A DNA stretch of 64,000 nt, taken from assembly GCA_964244295.1 (NCBI GenBank), contig CAXTIG010000032.1, forward strand, positions 1 through 64,000. The letters run 5' to 3'. Below the pieces are notes generated by a model, which was not told the origin of the DNA, made no database searches, and was given only the letters and a program-made list of their open reading frames with translations. Position numbers and translations under genes: made by a program. Of this stretch, positions 16,769-25,140 are shown piece after piece (positions within the stretch are counted from its first letter, which is position 1; the number at the start of each line of letters is the position of its first letter). Source of the DNA: JAJAZB01 sp964244295 (GTDB lineage: Bacteria; Bacteroidota; Bacteroidia; Cytophagales; Spirosomataceae).

Positions 16769-17743
16769 CTACCTCAGCGACCAAAGCACTTCCGCACTCA
16801 CCCAAAAAATATCCTCCAACCCGTTACCCGGTGCGTTCAGGCGCTCGCGGAGCGATTGAGCCGTGTGAGTTGGGCGCGGACTGAGCGGTTTAGCCGCCCG
16901 TTTGCTCGAAAAGAAGAACCACTTGCCATCGGGCGAAACGGATGGGCAGTAGTCGAGGGCGGTGGAGTTAAGCGGTTTGGGCAGCATTCGGGCCGGTTGC
17001 CAAACGCCCGCCGCATTGCGAAAACTCACGTACAAATCGCCCCGGCCCAGTCCTTCTTTCCGCCCGTAAGCCGTAAAAATCAGGAAGCGCTCCTGCGGGT
17101 CGACGAAGGCGTTGAATTCGTGGCCTTTGGAATTGACGGCTTCCGGGAGTGCCTCCGGTTTTTGAAACTGTCCATCCTGCCAGCGGCTTTGGTAAATGTC
17201 TTCGCCGCCCGCACCGTCCGCGTAATTGGCCGTGAAGTAGAGCGTGCCGTTGTGTGCCAGGCTGGGGTAAAATTCGTCTTTTTCGGTGTTAACCGGCCCT
17301 TCGAGCCGCCGGGGTGGTTGCCAAACGCTGCCGTTCCGGTCCGTGTACCAAATGTCGTAATCGCCTTCGGCGGTGGAGTCGGCGTGTTTGGGGCGGTTCG
17401 ACGAAAAATAGAGTCGCCGCCCGTCGGCACTCAGGGCTGGCTCGATGTCGTGGTATTTTCCCGAAAACGGGGCCACTTCGGGAGTCGTCCAGGTGCCTTT
17501 TTGGTTTCGAGAGACCAGGATGACGCTCAAATCGCCGCTCAGGCTTTGGGTGGTAAAATACAGTTCATTCCCGGCGGCGGAAATCGCCAGGTCCCGTTCC
17601 AGAAACGGCCCGGAAATAAAGCCGGGGGCGAAGAGTTTGGGAGTTTGGGCGGGCCGGTCGGCGCTGAGTAGGTTGGGACGCTGGGCTAGCAGAGCCACCG
17701 GGTGGACGAGACCCATCACCAAAAGCGAAGAAATGAAGTGCAT
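16769..17743 (-). CDS. Exported PD40 beta-propeller protein
   Basis: A 324-residue protein; the start at 17743 gives signal peptide MHFISSLLVMGLVHPVALLAQ. The body carries repeated PD40/TolB-like blades: ISAAGNELYFTTQS, LSADGRRLYFSSNRP, LAHNGTLYFTANYADG, VDPQERFLIFTAYGRK and VSPDGKWFFFSSKRA. Such propellers occur with OmpA-like proteins and peptidases in Bacteroidota, where they mediate protein interactions. Here no OmpA domain is fused and no partner is adjacent. The downstream neighbour on the same strand is absent because the next gene converges. Confidence 0.85.
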   Translation of the reverse strand: MHFISSLLVMGLVHPVALLAQRPNLLSADRPAQTPKLFAPGFISGPFLERDLAISAAGNELYFTTQSLSGDLSVILVSRNQKGTWTTPEVAPFSGKYHDIEPALSADGRRLYFSSNRPKHADSTAEGDYDIWYTDRNGSVWQPPRRLEGPVNTEKDEFYPSLAHNGTLYFTANYADGAGGEDIYQSRWQDGQFQKPEALPEAVNSKGHEFNAFVDPQERFLIFTAYGRKEGLGRGDLYVSFRNAAGVWQPARMLPKPLNSTALDYCPSVSPDGKWFFFSSKRAAKPLSPRPTHTAQSLRERLNAPGNGLEDIFWVSAEVLWSLR

Positions 17744-17835
17744 GAGTAGGCAAGGGGAAATGCCGAAAGGTAGGCAGGCCCGACCATTCGTTTCTCCCCC
17801 AAGTTGCGGTAGGAAAAGCAAAAGGGGCTTTCTTT

Positions 17836-18315
17836 TCAGCGAATGCCCCGGAAGCGCTCAAACGACCGGTTCGCACCCGCGTCGTTGGCCCCGCCGAGCA
17901 GCACCAACCCGTTGTCGCAGAGGGTGATGAGTACACCACCGTTGGGGTCTTTGCCCGCAGGGTTCAAATCAAGCAACAGAATCGGGTCCGTACCCGCCTG
18001 CCGGAGGGCGTAAGTGCCGCTTTCGGTAACGGCCCCATTTTCAAGATACTGATAGGATCGGTCGTTGCGGAACTCCAGCCGCAGGGTTTTGCCCGTCGAG
18101 GCGGGCGTGGCGTAACTCGGGCCACTGCCCCGGATACTGGTCACGTCCTGCACCCATTGCCAGGAACCCAGAATTTTTTGGTTGCCAACGTCGGGGGTGG
18201 TGGCCGTGTTGCCCGTCAGACACACTTCGATAAGGTTCGGCTCGTTATCGTTGGCTTTTTTCTGGCAAGCGCCGGTCAGCAGACCAAACAGGAGGAAGGG
18301 GAGGAGTACTTTCAT
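17836..18315 (-). CDS. Putative lipoprotein of unknown function
   Basis: A 159-residue protein. The leader MKVLLPFLLFGLLTGACQKK ends in a cysteine compatible with lipidation, although the lipobox (TGAC) is weak. The mature part contains ILGSWQWVQDVTS, LRLEFRNDRSYQYLENG and SGTYALRQAGTDPILLL, a pattern of lipocalin-like or heat-shock-related copper-resistance-like domains common in Bacteroidota lipoproteins. No specific family is claimed. The start at 18315 is supported by the leader. Confidence 0.7.
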   Translation of the reverse strand: MKVLLPFLLFGLLTGACQKKANDNEPNLIEVCLTGNTATTPDVGNQKILGSWQWVQDVTSIRGSGPSYATPASTGKTLRLEFRNDRSYQYLENGAVTESGTYALRQAGTDPILLLDLNPAGKDPNGGVLITLCDNGLVLLGGANDAGANRSFERFRGIR

Positions 18316-18395
18316 GGCAAAACAGGTTTTTATTCGGGACACCGTTTCCAATGGGACGGTTGGAAACGTCCCCGACTTTTTCAGTAGAACGTTCG

Positions 18396-18806
18396 TCAGG
18401 CCCGTCCTCGCCGGGCATCAAGCGAAAACTTTCCCGGCCCGTTGAACAGCAGAAACCAATTGACGGCCACTAAATTGAGCGATGGCATCGTGTTGCCGTA
18501 GCTATCGCCGATGAGGAGGTGGGCAAACACGAGGGCCGCCGTGAAATTGAGGATTAAAAACACATTGGCCCAGCGCGTGAACAGCCCCAGAATCAGCAGA
18601 ATTCCGCCCAAAAACTCGGTGTACGAGGCCACCCACACGCCGATGTGCGGGAGCGGAAAACCGAGACTGATGAGGTACCGCTCGAATTCGGGCAGATTTT
18701 TAAGGGGGAAAATCGCGTTTTGCCAAGAAACCTTCACGAGTTGAAAGCCAAAGGCCAGCCGTAGAAGCAGCACGCCGAGGTCGTGGTAGCGGGAAAGGTG
18801 TTTCAA
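18396..18806 (-). CDS. DoxX-family membrane protein
   Basis: A 136-residue inner-membrane protein with four hydrophobic segments: VLLLRLAFGFQLV, IGVWVASYTEFLGGILLILGL, ANVFLILNFTAALVFAHLL and LNLVAVNWFLLFNGPG. This order and the RLAFG start and GPG end are typical of DoxX. DoxX proteins are linked to thiosulfate:quinone oxidation or redox stress in some species; the role here is unknown. The gene is on the minus strand between two small genes with gaps of 80-90 bp. Confidence 0.85.
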   Translation of the reverse strand: MKHLSRYHDLGVLLLRLAFGFQLVKVSWQNAIFPLKNLPEFERYLISLGFPLPHIGVWVASYTEFLGGILLILGLFTRWANVFLILNFTAALVFAHLLIGDSYGNTMPSLNLVAVNWFLLFNGPGKFSLDARRGRA

Positions 18807-18857
18807 CGATTAAATGGGTTTGGGAGTTCGAATAGGTTTGAAAGGGTTGAAGGTACC

Positions 18858-18894
18858 GGTTTTGTCATTCCGAGGAACGAGGAATGACAAAACC
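18858..18894. terminator. GGTTTTGTCATTCC hairpin
   Basis: A perfect 14-bp stem (18858-18871 with 18881-18894) with a 9-base loop lies just 3' of the AlbA-type gene ending at 18900 on the minus strand. It may terminate that gene. The core GTCATTCCGAGGAACGA matches a widespread Bacteroidota dispersed palindrome. Confidence 0.65.
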
Positions 18895-18899
18895 AACCC

Positions 18900-19529
18900 T
18901 CAACTTTTCCGCAGCGCGTACCGCTTCGGGCTTTGTTTTTCCAGAAAAAGCAATACACCCTGCCGGGTGAGCGTGTGCAGAAGTTTCTGGGCGCGGTACT
19001 CGCTGACGTTGAGCAGTTTGGCCGTCCGGCCCGCCGTGACAGTTTCGGTTTTTTGCAAAAACTGGAGGAGGGCCTTCACGTTGGGCGAAGCCAGCAACGC
19101 CGGGTCGGCTTCGGGGGCGGTTTCCAGCCAGTCACCCATCCGCTTGCTGGCGGGCACCGATTTGTCGCGGGTGCGGACGTACACCTCCCACTCACCGCGC
19201 TCGTTTTTGGCCCGGTGGGGCTTGTTGGCGCTTTCTTCGATTTTGAAAATCAACACTTTTCGCTCGTCGGTCTCCACGGTTTCGTAGCGCAGCAGCAGGG
19301 GTGGTTCGACCCAGAATTCGCTGGCGCTTTCGAGTTTCTGCACCTCTTCTTTTTCCGAAACGATGCCGCGCACCGTCCGGTCGTCGTTTACGCCCACCAC
19401 CAGCGTACCGCCCGCCGTGTTGGCGAAGGCGGCGAGCGTTTTGGCAATCCGCCCCGGCGAGTCGATGCTCCGCTTGAATTCGAGCGTGGTGCCTTCGGGC
19501 TGGGCGAGAAGGGAGGCGAGGTTGGGCAT
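18900..19529 (-). CDS. AlbA_2 (Schlafen-like) domain protein with C-terminal winged helix
   Basis: A 209-residue protein starting MPNLASLLAQPEGTTLEFKRS at 19529. The upstream extension of the frame covers the neighbouring gene in another frame and is rejected. The AlbA_2 domain spans about residues 10-130, with TLEFKRSIDSPGRIAKTLAAFAN and GGTLVVGVNDDRTVRGI, the usual E-K and GG motifs. A winged-helix tail follows (VTAGRTAKLLNVSEYRAQKLLHTL). These proteins are usually transcription regulators or putative ATP-binding proteins. A much AT-richer relative lies at 44114-45166. Confidence 0.85.
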   Translation of the reverse strand: MPNLASLLAQPEGTTLEFKRSIDSPGRIAKTLAAFANTAGGTLVVGVNDDRTVRGIVSEKEEVQKLESASEFWVEPPLLLRYETVETDERKVLIFKIEESANKPHRAKNERGEWEVYVRTRDKSVPASKRMGDWLETAPEADPALLASPNVKALLQFLQKTETVTAGRTAKLLNVSEYRAQKLLHTLTRQGVLLFLEKQSPKRYALRKS

Positions 19530-19530
19530 A

Positions 19531-19593
19531 CGGTTTGTGGTTTTTAGTTTGTGGTTTTTAGTTGGTTTTAACCGCAAACCACAAACTAAAAAC
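19531..19593. repeat. Short-period inverted repeat GTTTGTGGTTTTTA
   Basis: GTTTGTGGTTTTTA occurs twice in tandem at the left, and the complement AAACCACAAACTAAAAACT follows at the right. The element occupies the gap between two minus-strand genes and touches the 3' end of the 19586 gene. It belongs to the same class of simple-sequence palindromes as 7472-7567, 19950-20012 and 30696-30784. Confidence 0.8.
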
Positions 19594-19945
19594 TCCCCCG
19601 CTGGCTCTGGAGCCGCTGAGTAATCAGCTCGGTCATGCGGCGGGTGAGTTCGGCTTCGTCGGCAAAAAAAGCATTCCGTTCGGCCTCGTTGAACCAGCCG
19701 ACCACCATCCCGACCAGGAAGTTTTTGAATTTCTGATCGGTGCGCAGCGCGTGGGCGATGTAGTCGAGTTGCTCGCGCTCGGCCAAGCGGTAAAATGCGC
19801 CCTTGCGTTTTTGCAAATGGCGCCGGAAATGCGCCAGCAGCGCCTCGTTCTGCCCTTTCAAAATGGGCCGGAGGGTTTCGTTCTGAAACTGCTCGGCGGG
19901 ACTGCTGGCCGGAAGGGTTTCGACGGGGGGGCGGGGAGGAAGCAT
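19586..19945 (-). CDS. Conserved protein of unknown function
   Basis: A 119-residue, mainly helical protein without signal peptide. Visible segments are FQNETLRPILKGQNEALLAHF, RKGAFYRLAEREQLDYIAHAL and FKNFLVGMVVGWFNEAERNAFF, ending MTELITQRLQSQ. It resembles small proteins that are conserved in Bacteroidota and sometimes loosely labelled glyoxalase, though I see no metal-binding pattern of that fold. The C-terminal residues RLQSQRGSF are at the edge of a simple repeat. Confidence 0.65.
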   Translation of the reverse strand: MLPPRPPVETLPASSPAEQFQNETLRPILKGQNEALLAHFRRHLQKRKGAFYRLAEREQLDYIAHALRTDQKFKNFLVGMVVGWFNEAERNAFFADEAELTRRMTELITQRLQSQRGSF

Positions 19946-19949
19946 GGGG

Positions 19950-20012
19950 AATTGGTGAAGGGTGAGTTGTGAATTGTGATTTAAAATTCACCAATTCACA
20001 ACTCACCAATTC
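19950..20012. repeat. Short-period inverted repeat GAATTGGTGA / TCACCAATTC
   Basis: GAATTGGTGAAGGGTGAGTT is mirrored by CACAACTCACCAATTC across an AT-rich middle. It fills the 65-bp gap between two minus-strand genes and its right end touches the stop of the DUF5916 gene. Confidence 0.8.
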
Positions 20013-22314
20013 AGAATTGTTTCAGGTACGAAATCTTGCCAATCACGTGCTGTTCCTGCTGGCGGGCGAGTTGGGTGGTGGGGATGCGCTCGCCGCCGGG
20101 CATGGTTTGGGTCAGGAAATCGTCGTAGGCACGCTGGTTGAACACCAGATACAGGAACGAGAGCGGCTGGTATTCCCACGAAAGCCGGATGTTGTAGGTA
20201 TCCCGGCTGGCGGCGGTGTTGTGCTGGTAAAACCCGATGAGTTGCACGCGGGGGTTGAGGGCCAGGCGGGTTTCGGCGCTGAACAACTGCACGTTGGTGC
20301 TCTCGCGTTCGAGGCCCACGTCGCGGAAGCGGTTGGCCTGCCAGCCCAGCACGGTGCTGACGTGGGGCAGCGGCGCGAGCGTGACGCTGAGGTTGGTGGT
20401 GGTGAGGGTGCCGTTGTAGTACCCGCCCGTTTCGGCCAGGAGGTTGTACGAGGCCTTGCGCGAGCGGTCGCTGCCCAGGAGGAGGCTGTGCCGCCAGTAG
20501 TGGTACTGGCCGGGGGCGATGCCGATGCCGACGGGACGGAATGGTGCGTCGAGGCGCTGGTAAAACGCGTTGTGGAAGGTGCCGATGTACCCGCCGCTTT
20601 GGAGCATAAACCAGATGGGGTTGAGGTTGTACACCCGCTCGACCAGCCGCCCGGTACTGGCCTGGTGGTAGGTGATGATAAACCCGCCCGGCTCGAAGGC
20701 CCGCACCCAACGCGGCAGCGCCTTGCCCCGGTAAAGCCAGTAAAAACCGGGGGTGCTTTCCACCACGTCGCCGCGCGAGACGAAGCCGACTTCGGGGTTG
20801 TAGTTTTTACCCACGATCGCCTGATTCAGCCACCAAATCCACTGGTTCGATTTGCGAAGGAATTGGTAAAAACCGAAAAATCCAGGTTCGTTTCGGGCCG
20901 CGACGGGGTTGCCCGAACTGCCCGATACGCTAAGCATCGTGCTGAGCGAAAGCGAAGGCTGGAGCCGGAAAAACCCATCGACCGAGCCGGTCAGGTTGGT
21001 GTGGCTGGCGTCGTTGCGGAGGGTGAGCAGGCCACCGAGGCGGTTTTGCTTACCAAAGTTTTCCGAAAAACGCCCGACGAAATAGTTGGTCGCCGAAAGG
21101 CCGGTGGCCCCGCGCTGGCGCATGTACAGCACCCCGGCGTTGCGGTTGGGCGAGCGGTACACCAGCCGCGCCCCGGCCTCGATGGGGATGGGCTGCCCGG
21201 CGTCGTCCAGCCCGATGCGACGGCTGAAAAACGGCTGGACGGTCATCTGACCGCCCCAATTGCCGCCGTTGAGCGAGGCCAGCCCCACGCCGAACAGACC
21301 GGCGTTTTCCAGAAAAAAAGGACGACGTTCGGGGAAAAATACCGACAACCGCGTGAGGTTATTGACCTGCCGGTCGGCATCGGCCTGGGCGAAATCGGTG
21401 TTGACGGTCAAATCGAGCACCGTGCTGGGGTTGATGGCCCACTTTAGTTCGCCGCCCGCCTTCAGCGCCGTGGTATGGCGCTGGCCAATTTCGGAGCCGT
21501 CGTAGCGATCGTCCGATAGCAGTAGGTAGGGCTGCACCCGCACGTTGGCGCGGGGCGGGGGCGGTTGGAGGCCGGTGAGCAGCCCTTCGTAGGGCATCCG
21601 CAGGGGCGAAAACGCCCGGGGAATGGCCGACCAGGTGGTCAGTTCGTTGGTGGCACGGCGCAGGCGGAAAAAATTGATGCCCCAGGTTTGGTCGCCGCTG
21701 CGGCTGGTGTCGCGGCGCTGGTAGCGCAGGGTTTGCCAGGGAATGGCCATCTCGGCCACCCAGCCGGAGTCGCTGCGGGTGGTGCGCACGCGCCAGAGGC
21801 CGTCCCAGTCTTCGTCGAAAATGGCGTCGTCGAAACTCAGCAAATCGCGCTGCGAACCGTAGGGATTGGCGGCAAACATCATCGCGTTGCGCTCGTCGCG
21901 GAAGCCATCGACCGAGACCCCGAACACATCCGAACTGCCGTACTGAAAATCGCGCTTGAGGTTGGGCACCCGCAAGGCCCGGCGGCCTTCGGAATCACGG
22001 AGCCGGGCCGCCACGTAGAGGAAATTGCGGTTGTAAAGCAGCCGGACTTCGGTGTCGTGCGTGGCGGCCTGCCGCTGGTAAGGCTCGATTTGCACAAAGC
22101 CCGACACGGGCAGGGCCTGCGACCACTCAGCCTCGTCGAGCCGCCCATCCACCCGCATCGACCGGGTGATGGGCGCGGCCTGAATAGTTTTTTTGACCGA
22201 ATCAGGCTGAAACACTTCGGCGCTTTGCTGGGCAAAAAGGGGTGAAGCGCTTAGTGCGAAGAGCGGGAGGAAAGAAAGTTTTTTACGAAAAAAAAGAGGT
22301 AAAGCGTGCGGCAT
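20011..22314 (-). CDS. DUF5916 outer-membrane protein with CBM9-like domain, copy 1
   Basis: A 767-residue exported protein; the start at 22314 precedes a leader (LPLFFRKKLSFLPLFALSASP). An N-terminal CBM9-like beta-sandwich (about residues 40-220) contains MRVDGRLDEAEWSQALPV, VRLLYNRNFLYVAARL and WVAEMAIPWQTLRY. The rest is a long beta-strand-rich region with GGELKWAINPSTVLDLTVN, FFPERRPFFLENAGLF and alternating strands up to the final phenylalanine, as expected of an outer-membrane barrel. The family is widespread in Bacteroidota and has no assigned function. A paralogue lies at 50390-52573. Confidence 0.88.
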   Translation of the reverse strand: MPHALPLFFRKKLSFLPLFALSASPLFAQQSAEVFQPDSVKKTIQAAPITRSMRVDGRLDEAEWSQALPVSGFVQIEPYQRQAATHDTEVRLLYNRNFLYVAARLRDSEGRRALRVPNLKRDFQYGSSDVFGVSVDGFRDERNAMMFAANPYGSQRDLLSFDDAIFDEDWDGLWRVRTTRSDSGWVAEMAIPWQTLRYQRRDTSRSGDQTWGINFFRLRRATNELTTWSAIPRAFSPLRMPYEGLLTGLQPPPPRANVRVQPYLLLSDDRYDGSEIGQRHTTALKAGGELKWAINPSTVLDLTVNTDFAQADADRQVNNLTRLSVFFPERRPFFLENAGLFGVGLASLNGGNWGGQMTVQPFFSRRIGLDDAGQPIPIEAGARLVYRSPNRNAGVLYMRQRGATGLSATNYFVGRFSENFGKQNRLGGLLTLRNDASHTNLTGSVDGFFRLQPSLSLSTMLSVSGSSGNPVAARNEPGFFGFYQFLRKSNQWIWWLNQAIVGKNYNPEVGFVSRGDVVESTPGFYWLYRGKALPRWVRAFEPGGFIITYHQASTGRLVERVYNLNPIWFMLQSGGYIGTFHNAFYQRLDAPFRPVGIGIAPGQYHYWRHSLLLGSDRSRKASYNLLAETGGYYNGTLTTTNLSVTLAPLPHVSTVLGWQANRFRDVGLERESTNVQLFSAETRLALNPRVQLIGFYQHNTAASRDTYNIRLSWEYQPLSFLYLVFNQRAYDDFLTQTMPGGERIPTTQLARQQEQHVIGKISYLKQF

Positions 22315-22436
22315 GAGGGGAATGCTGAGAAGTCGGCAAAAGTAACCAACGCCCCGCCTGCCTCGTGCTGGAAAAGTGTTGAGTGGCGCTAAAAATTCCC
22401 GCATCGCTGCGCTCTGGATGACAGCAAAGGCTTGAA

Positions 22437-22805
22437 TCAATGGCTTTTTCCCAGCTTCCGCGCTAGCCGTTTCCCCACAAAAACCACCAATCCCAGCGCC
22501 AGCACCGCCACGAGTACCGGCAAAAACAGCCCCAGCACCGAAAAAACGCCCGCCGCCACGTTTTCACCCGTCGCCACGACGGGGTTACCCAGCCCGCCGG
22601 TGGTGGCCGTACTGCCCAGCCGGAGCAACCCGGTGCCCGCCTGAATCAGCCCCGTGCTGCCCCCGCCCACGATGAGACCCAGCACCCAGCGGAGCGTCGG
22701 GTCGCCGCTGTCCACGAGCGAGGTCATCAGCACCGTACCCGCAACCAAGGCGGCGGGCGTGGCGACCACGTCGAGAAAATGCTCCATGATGGGAAGGTAT
22801 ACTAA
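22437..22805 (-). pseudogene. DUF4126 membrane protein, 5' end deleted
   Basis: The frame contains the C-terminal part of a DUF4126 protein: HFLDVVATPAALVAGTVLM, GLIVGGGSTGLIQ, STATTGGLGNPVVATGE and a hydrophobic end. Family members are about 190 residues; only about 120 remain. In-frame codons upstream of the first ATG (22787) still read ELVYLPIM, matching the family's YYIPxxDN segment, so homology runs to about 22805 and stops at the IS remnant. The missing ~80 residues hold the first membrane segments. A short product from ATG 22787 is possible but unlikely to work. Confidence 0.8.
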
Positions 22806-22806
22806 T

Positions 22807-23283
22807 TCAAATCACAAGTGAGGTATTTTTAAGGTAAGGAAACCAGGTCAGGGAAATGGTCTGTTGGGCTGATTGGGAGCTGGTATCGATGGCCCTGCGT
22901 ACGGCCTGTTCGGCTTGGGCCACCGTCTCAAAGACGCGGCATTTGAGGTGTTGGCGGCCTGCTTTGAAATACCTCTCTACCGAATTCAACTCGGGGCAGG
23001 CGGCGGGTAAGTTGCCCAAGTCGAGGGTAGGTTGCTCGAAAAAGCGGGCTTGGTGGGCTGCAGCGCCGTCGGCAATCAGTAAAGCGGGCTGGCCCAGAGC
23101 GGCCTGCATTTGGTTGATAAACCAAGCAAACGGCTCCCCATTGAAGGCGGGTAAAAAGGCCGCGTAGCCCTGGCCCGTGAAGGGACACCGGCTCAGGTAA
23201 AAATACGTAAATTCGTACCCAAGGCGCACCGGAGCCAGGGGGCGATGCCCTTGGGGTGTCCACTTACGGGAGAGTTCGCTCCT
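22807..23283 (-). mobile_element. IS630-family transposase remnant (C-terminal half)
   Basis: The frame reads RSELSRKWTPQGHRPLAPV from about 23283, then GYEFTYFYLSRCPFTG, LLIADGAAAHQ, LPAACPELNSVERYFKAG and SLTWFPYL to the TGA at 22807-22809. The second catalytic Asp (ADGAAAH) and the Glu (PELNSVER) of the DDE triad are present. The first Asp and the whole N-terminal helix-turn-helix half are missing. The 3' end abuts the truncated DUF4126 gene near a TA dinucleotide, the IS630 target. The 5' end abuts a truncated DUF4926 gene. It cannot encode an active transposase. Confidence 0.85.
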
Positions 23284-23348
23284 TTTACCAAGCCTTTTTC
23301 AGGTAGGTCAATGAGTAAAACGGCTTCTTCCAAAATGGGCATATTCAT
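23283..23348 (-). pseudogene. DUF4926 gene, only the 5' end left
   Basis: From ATG 23348 the frame reads MNMPILEEAVLLIDLPEKGL, the typical start of DUF4926 proteins (about 60-90 residues). After about codon 24 it runs into transposase sequence in the wrong frame and ends at 23193. The ATG overlaps the stop of the DUF6883 gene as TGATG. DUF6883 and DUF4926 genes are frequently adjacent, which supports the assignment. Confidence 0.7.
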
Positions 23349-23674
23349 CAGTTCGGGTGCGCGGTTATGAATCGAAATTTTGCACTTTCTTCTTCCCATA
23401 ACCAAACGGTCATCACGACGGGGCGGCGTTCAATGGGCCAGCGGAGCAAACCTAGCACCTTGTATTTTCTGCCGTGTCTTGTTTCCTCAATCTCAACCAA
23501 CTCGCCCGTACAAGCCAAGTCCAACAGGGCCGATTCCAGTTCTTCGGGCAGTTCCCGACTAAAGCCGAACCGCGTGAAAAACTGACTTTTGTCGCTCTTA
23601 GTCCGCTCTTTCAGCAGGTATTCCATTAGTTTAGCGGGTGAAACGTACGCATTTTCGCAATTTGGAAGGGGCAT
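23348..23674 (-). CDS. DUF6883-like small protein
   Basis: A 108-residue protein with MPLPNCENAYVSPAKLMEYL at the start, then KSQFFTRFGFS, a helical middle, and GRKYKVLGLLRWPIERRPV and TVWLWEEESAKFRFITAHP at the end, as in DUF6883 proteins. Function unknown; the DUF6883-DUF4926 pair looks toxin-antitoxin- or phage-like in other genomes. Here the gene itself seems intact but its partner is cut off after about 24 codons. It has no close upstream gene; thrB lies 104 bp away. Confidence 0.75.
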   Translation of the reverse strand: MPLPNCENAYVSPAKLMEYLLKERTKSDKSQFFTRFGFSRELPEELESALLDLACTGELVEIEETRHGRKYKVLGLLRWPIERRPVVMTVWLWEEESAKFRFITAHPN

Positions 23675-23778
23675 CCTCTGAGTGATTTTTGTGCTGTCAC
23701 AAACACAAAGGTCGGGGTTATACTCTCACTCAGACAATACCGTTTTTTAACCGAAAGAGACGAAAGCCACTCAGTAAT

Positions 23779-24708
23779 TCACCCCAACACCACCGGCCCA
23801 TCCTGGTTAATACTCGACACATAAATCTCACTTTCAATCTGCACACCGGTAAAGGCCCGCTGCATGGCTTCGCCCACGCGCTTGGCCGTGTCGCGGTCGC
23901 GGCTGAGGGCGAACATCGAGGGACCCGCGCCTGAGATGCTGCAACCCAGCGCCCCGGCGTCGAGGGCGGCGCGTTTTACCTCGTCGAAACCGGGGATGAG
24001 GATGGCCCGCACGGGTTCGATAATCACGTCCACCAGCGAGCGGCTGATGAGGTCGTAGTCCGATTTGATGAGGCCCGCCACCAGGCCGGCCACATTACCC
24101 ATCTGGGTAATCGTGTTTTTGAGTGAAGTTTCCTTGCGCAGGATGTTGCGGGCGTCGCGGGTGTTCACCTCGATTTGGGGGTGGACGATGGTGGCGAACA
24201 ACTCCCTGGGCGTGTCGATTTTAATCACGTCGAGCGGCGCGTAGCTGCGAATCGCCACGAAACCGCCGAGTAAACAGGGCGCGACGTTGTCGGCGTGGGC
24301 CGTGCCGGAGGCGAAGCGCTCGCCTTCCATCGCGAAGGGCAGCAGGTCGCGCTTGGCGAGCGGGCGGCCCAGCAGTTCGTTGATGGCAAACACCCCCGCC
24401 ACCGACGACGCCGCCGAAGAGCCGAGGCCACTGCCGAGGGGCATTTTTTTCTTCAGTTCCACCGTCACGCCCTGCTCCGATCCGATGTGGTGGAGAAAGG
24501 CCAGCATCGAAATGCCGACCGTGTTTTTGGCCGCGTCGAGGGGCAGGCGGCCCTCGTCGCCTTCGATTTTGGTGATTTCGATGCCGGGACTGGCCTTTTT
24601 GCGGAGGATAAGTTCGTCGCCGGGGTTATCGACGGCAAACCCGAAAATGTCGAACCCGCAGGCGACGTTGGCCACGGTGGCGGGGGCGAAGACTTTGATG
24701 GATTCCAT
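23779..24708 (-). CDS. thrB: Homoserine kinase
   Basis: Phosphorylates L-homoserine with ATP to O-phosphohomoserine, the substrate of threonine synthase. A 309-residue GHMP kinase: the start IKVFAPATVANVACGFDIFG and the ATP loop PLGSGLGSSAASSV are diagnostic, and GCSISGAGPSMFAL forms the third motif. The ATG at 24706-24708 directly follows the TGA of the PIN gene (TGAATG), so translation is likely coupled to it. thrA lies upstream on the same strand beyond three small genes. The expected thrC downstream is not present; the following sequence is the DUF6883/IS scar. Confidence 0.95.
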   Translation of the reverse strand: MESIKVFAPATVANVACGFDIFGFAVDNPGDELILRKKASPGIEITKIEGDEGRLPLDAAKNTVGISMLAFLHHIGSEQGVTVELKKKMPLGSGLGSSAASSVAGVFAINELLGRPLAKRDLLPFAMEGERFASGTAHADNVAPCLLGGFVAIRSYAPLDVIKIDTPRELFATIVHPQIEVNTRDARNILRKETSLKNTITQMGNVAGLVAGLIKSDYDLISRSLVDVIIEPVRAILIPGFDEVKRAALDAGALGCSISGAGPSMFALSRDRDTAKRVGEAMQRAFTGVQIESEIYVSSINQDGPVVLG

Positions 24709-25140
24709 TCAGATGCAATGCGTTTCAACGAATTCCTTCGGGCTGACGATGCGGACACCCTGGAATTCAGAAAAGGTAAAGTCGCGGGTGTTGCCCGTAA
24801 TTAAAAAGTGTGCGTTGGCCTCGACGGCTAATTCAAGGAAGCGATTGTCGGGTTCGTCACCAATCACGGATAGACGTTGAGTGGGTTGGAAGTGCTCCAT
24901 AACCGGATGCAGACGGCGAAGAACCGTTTCAGCGCGGGGTAAAAACCCATCAAACCGTTCAAACTTTTGGTACCGAATTACGCGCTGGTATTCGTCCCAA
25001 ACTGCCTCCGAAACGCACGGCAAGGCGCGCCGTTCGGTCAGAATGCACTTGTAAATCAGTTGCCAGGGAGGGGAAAGGTGATTGCCTAACAAAGCCGAGA
25101 TTAGGACGTTGGTGTCCAGAACAATCTTATTTCTGGCCAC
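24709..25140 (-). CDS. PIN-domain toxin, module 2 (PIN family COG1569 type)
   Basis: A 143-residue PIN protein: KIVLDTNVLISALLG gives the first Asp, SEAVWDEYQRV the Glu, and GDEPDNRFLELAVEANAHFLITGNTRDF the remaining acidic residues. This fits the 'putative toxin-antitoxin system toxin component, PIN family' group. It overlaps the upstream antitoxin gene by 14 bp, and its stop codon is immediately followed by the thrB start. The module therefore sits inside the threonine operon with no intervening space on the thrB side. Confidence 0.88.
   Translation of the reverse strand: MARNKIVLDTNVLISALLGNHLSPPWQLIYKCILTERRALPCVSEAVWDEYQRVIRYQKFERFDGFLPRAETVLRRLHPVMEHFQPTQRLSVIGDEPDNRFLELAVEANAHFLITGNTRDFTFSEFQGVRIVSPKEFVETHCI

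Noticed and set aside
18900..20009. 369-residue frame upstream of the AlbA-type gene start
   Set aside because: The N-terminal 160 residues are the wrong frame of the gene at 19586-19945 and a simple repeat; the AlbA protein starts at 19529.
20003..20710. Second long minus-strand frame inside the DUF5916 gene
   Set aside because: It is Arg/Pro/His-rich text typical of a shifted frame in GC-rich coding DNA.
22856..23167. Plus-strand frame antisense to the IS630 remnant
   Set aside because: The transposase motifs are on the minus strand; the plus frame has no family pattern.
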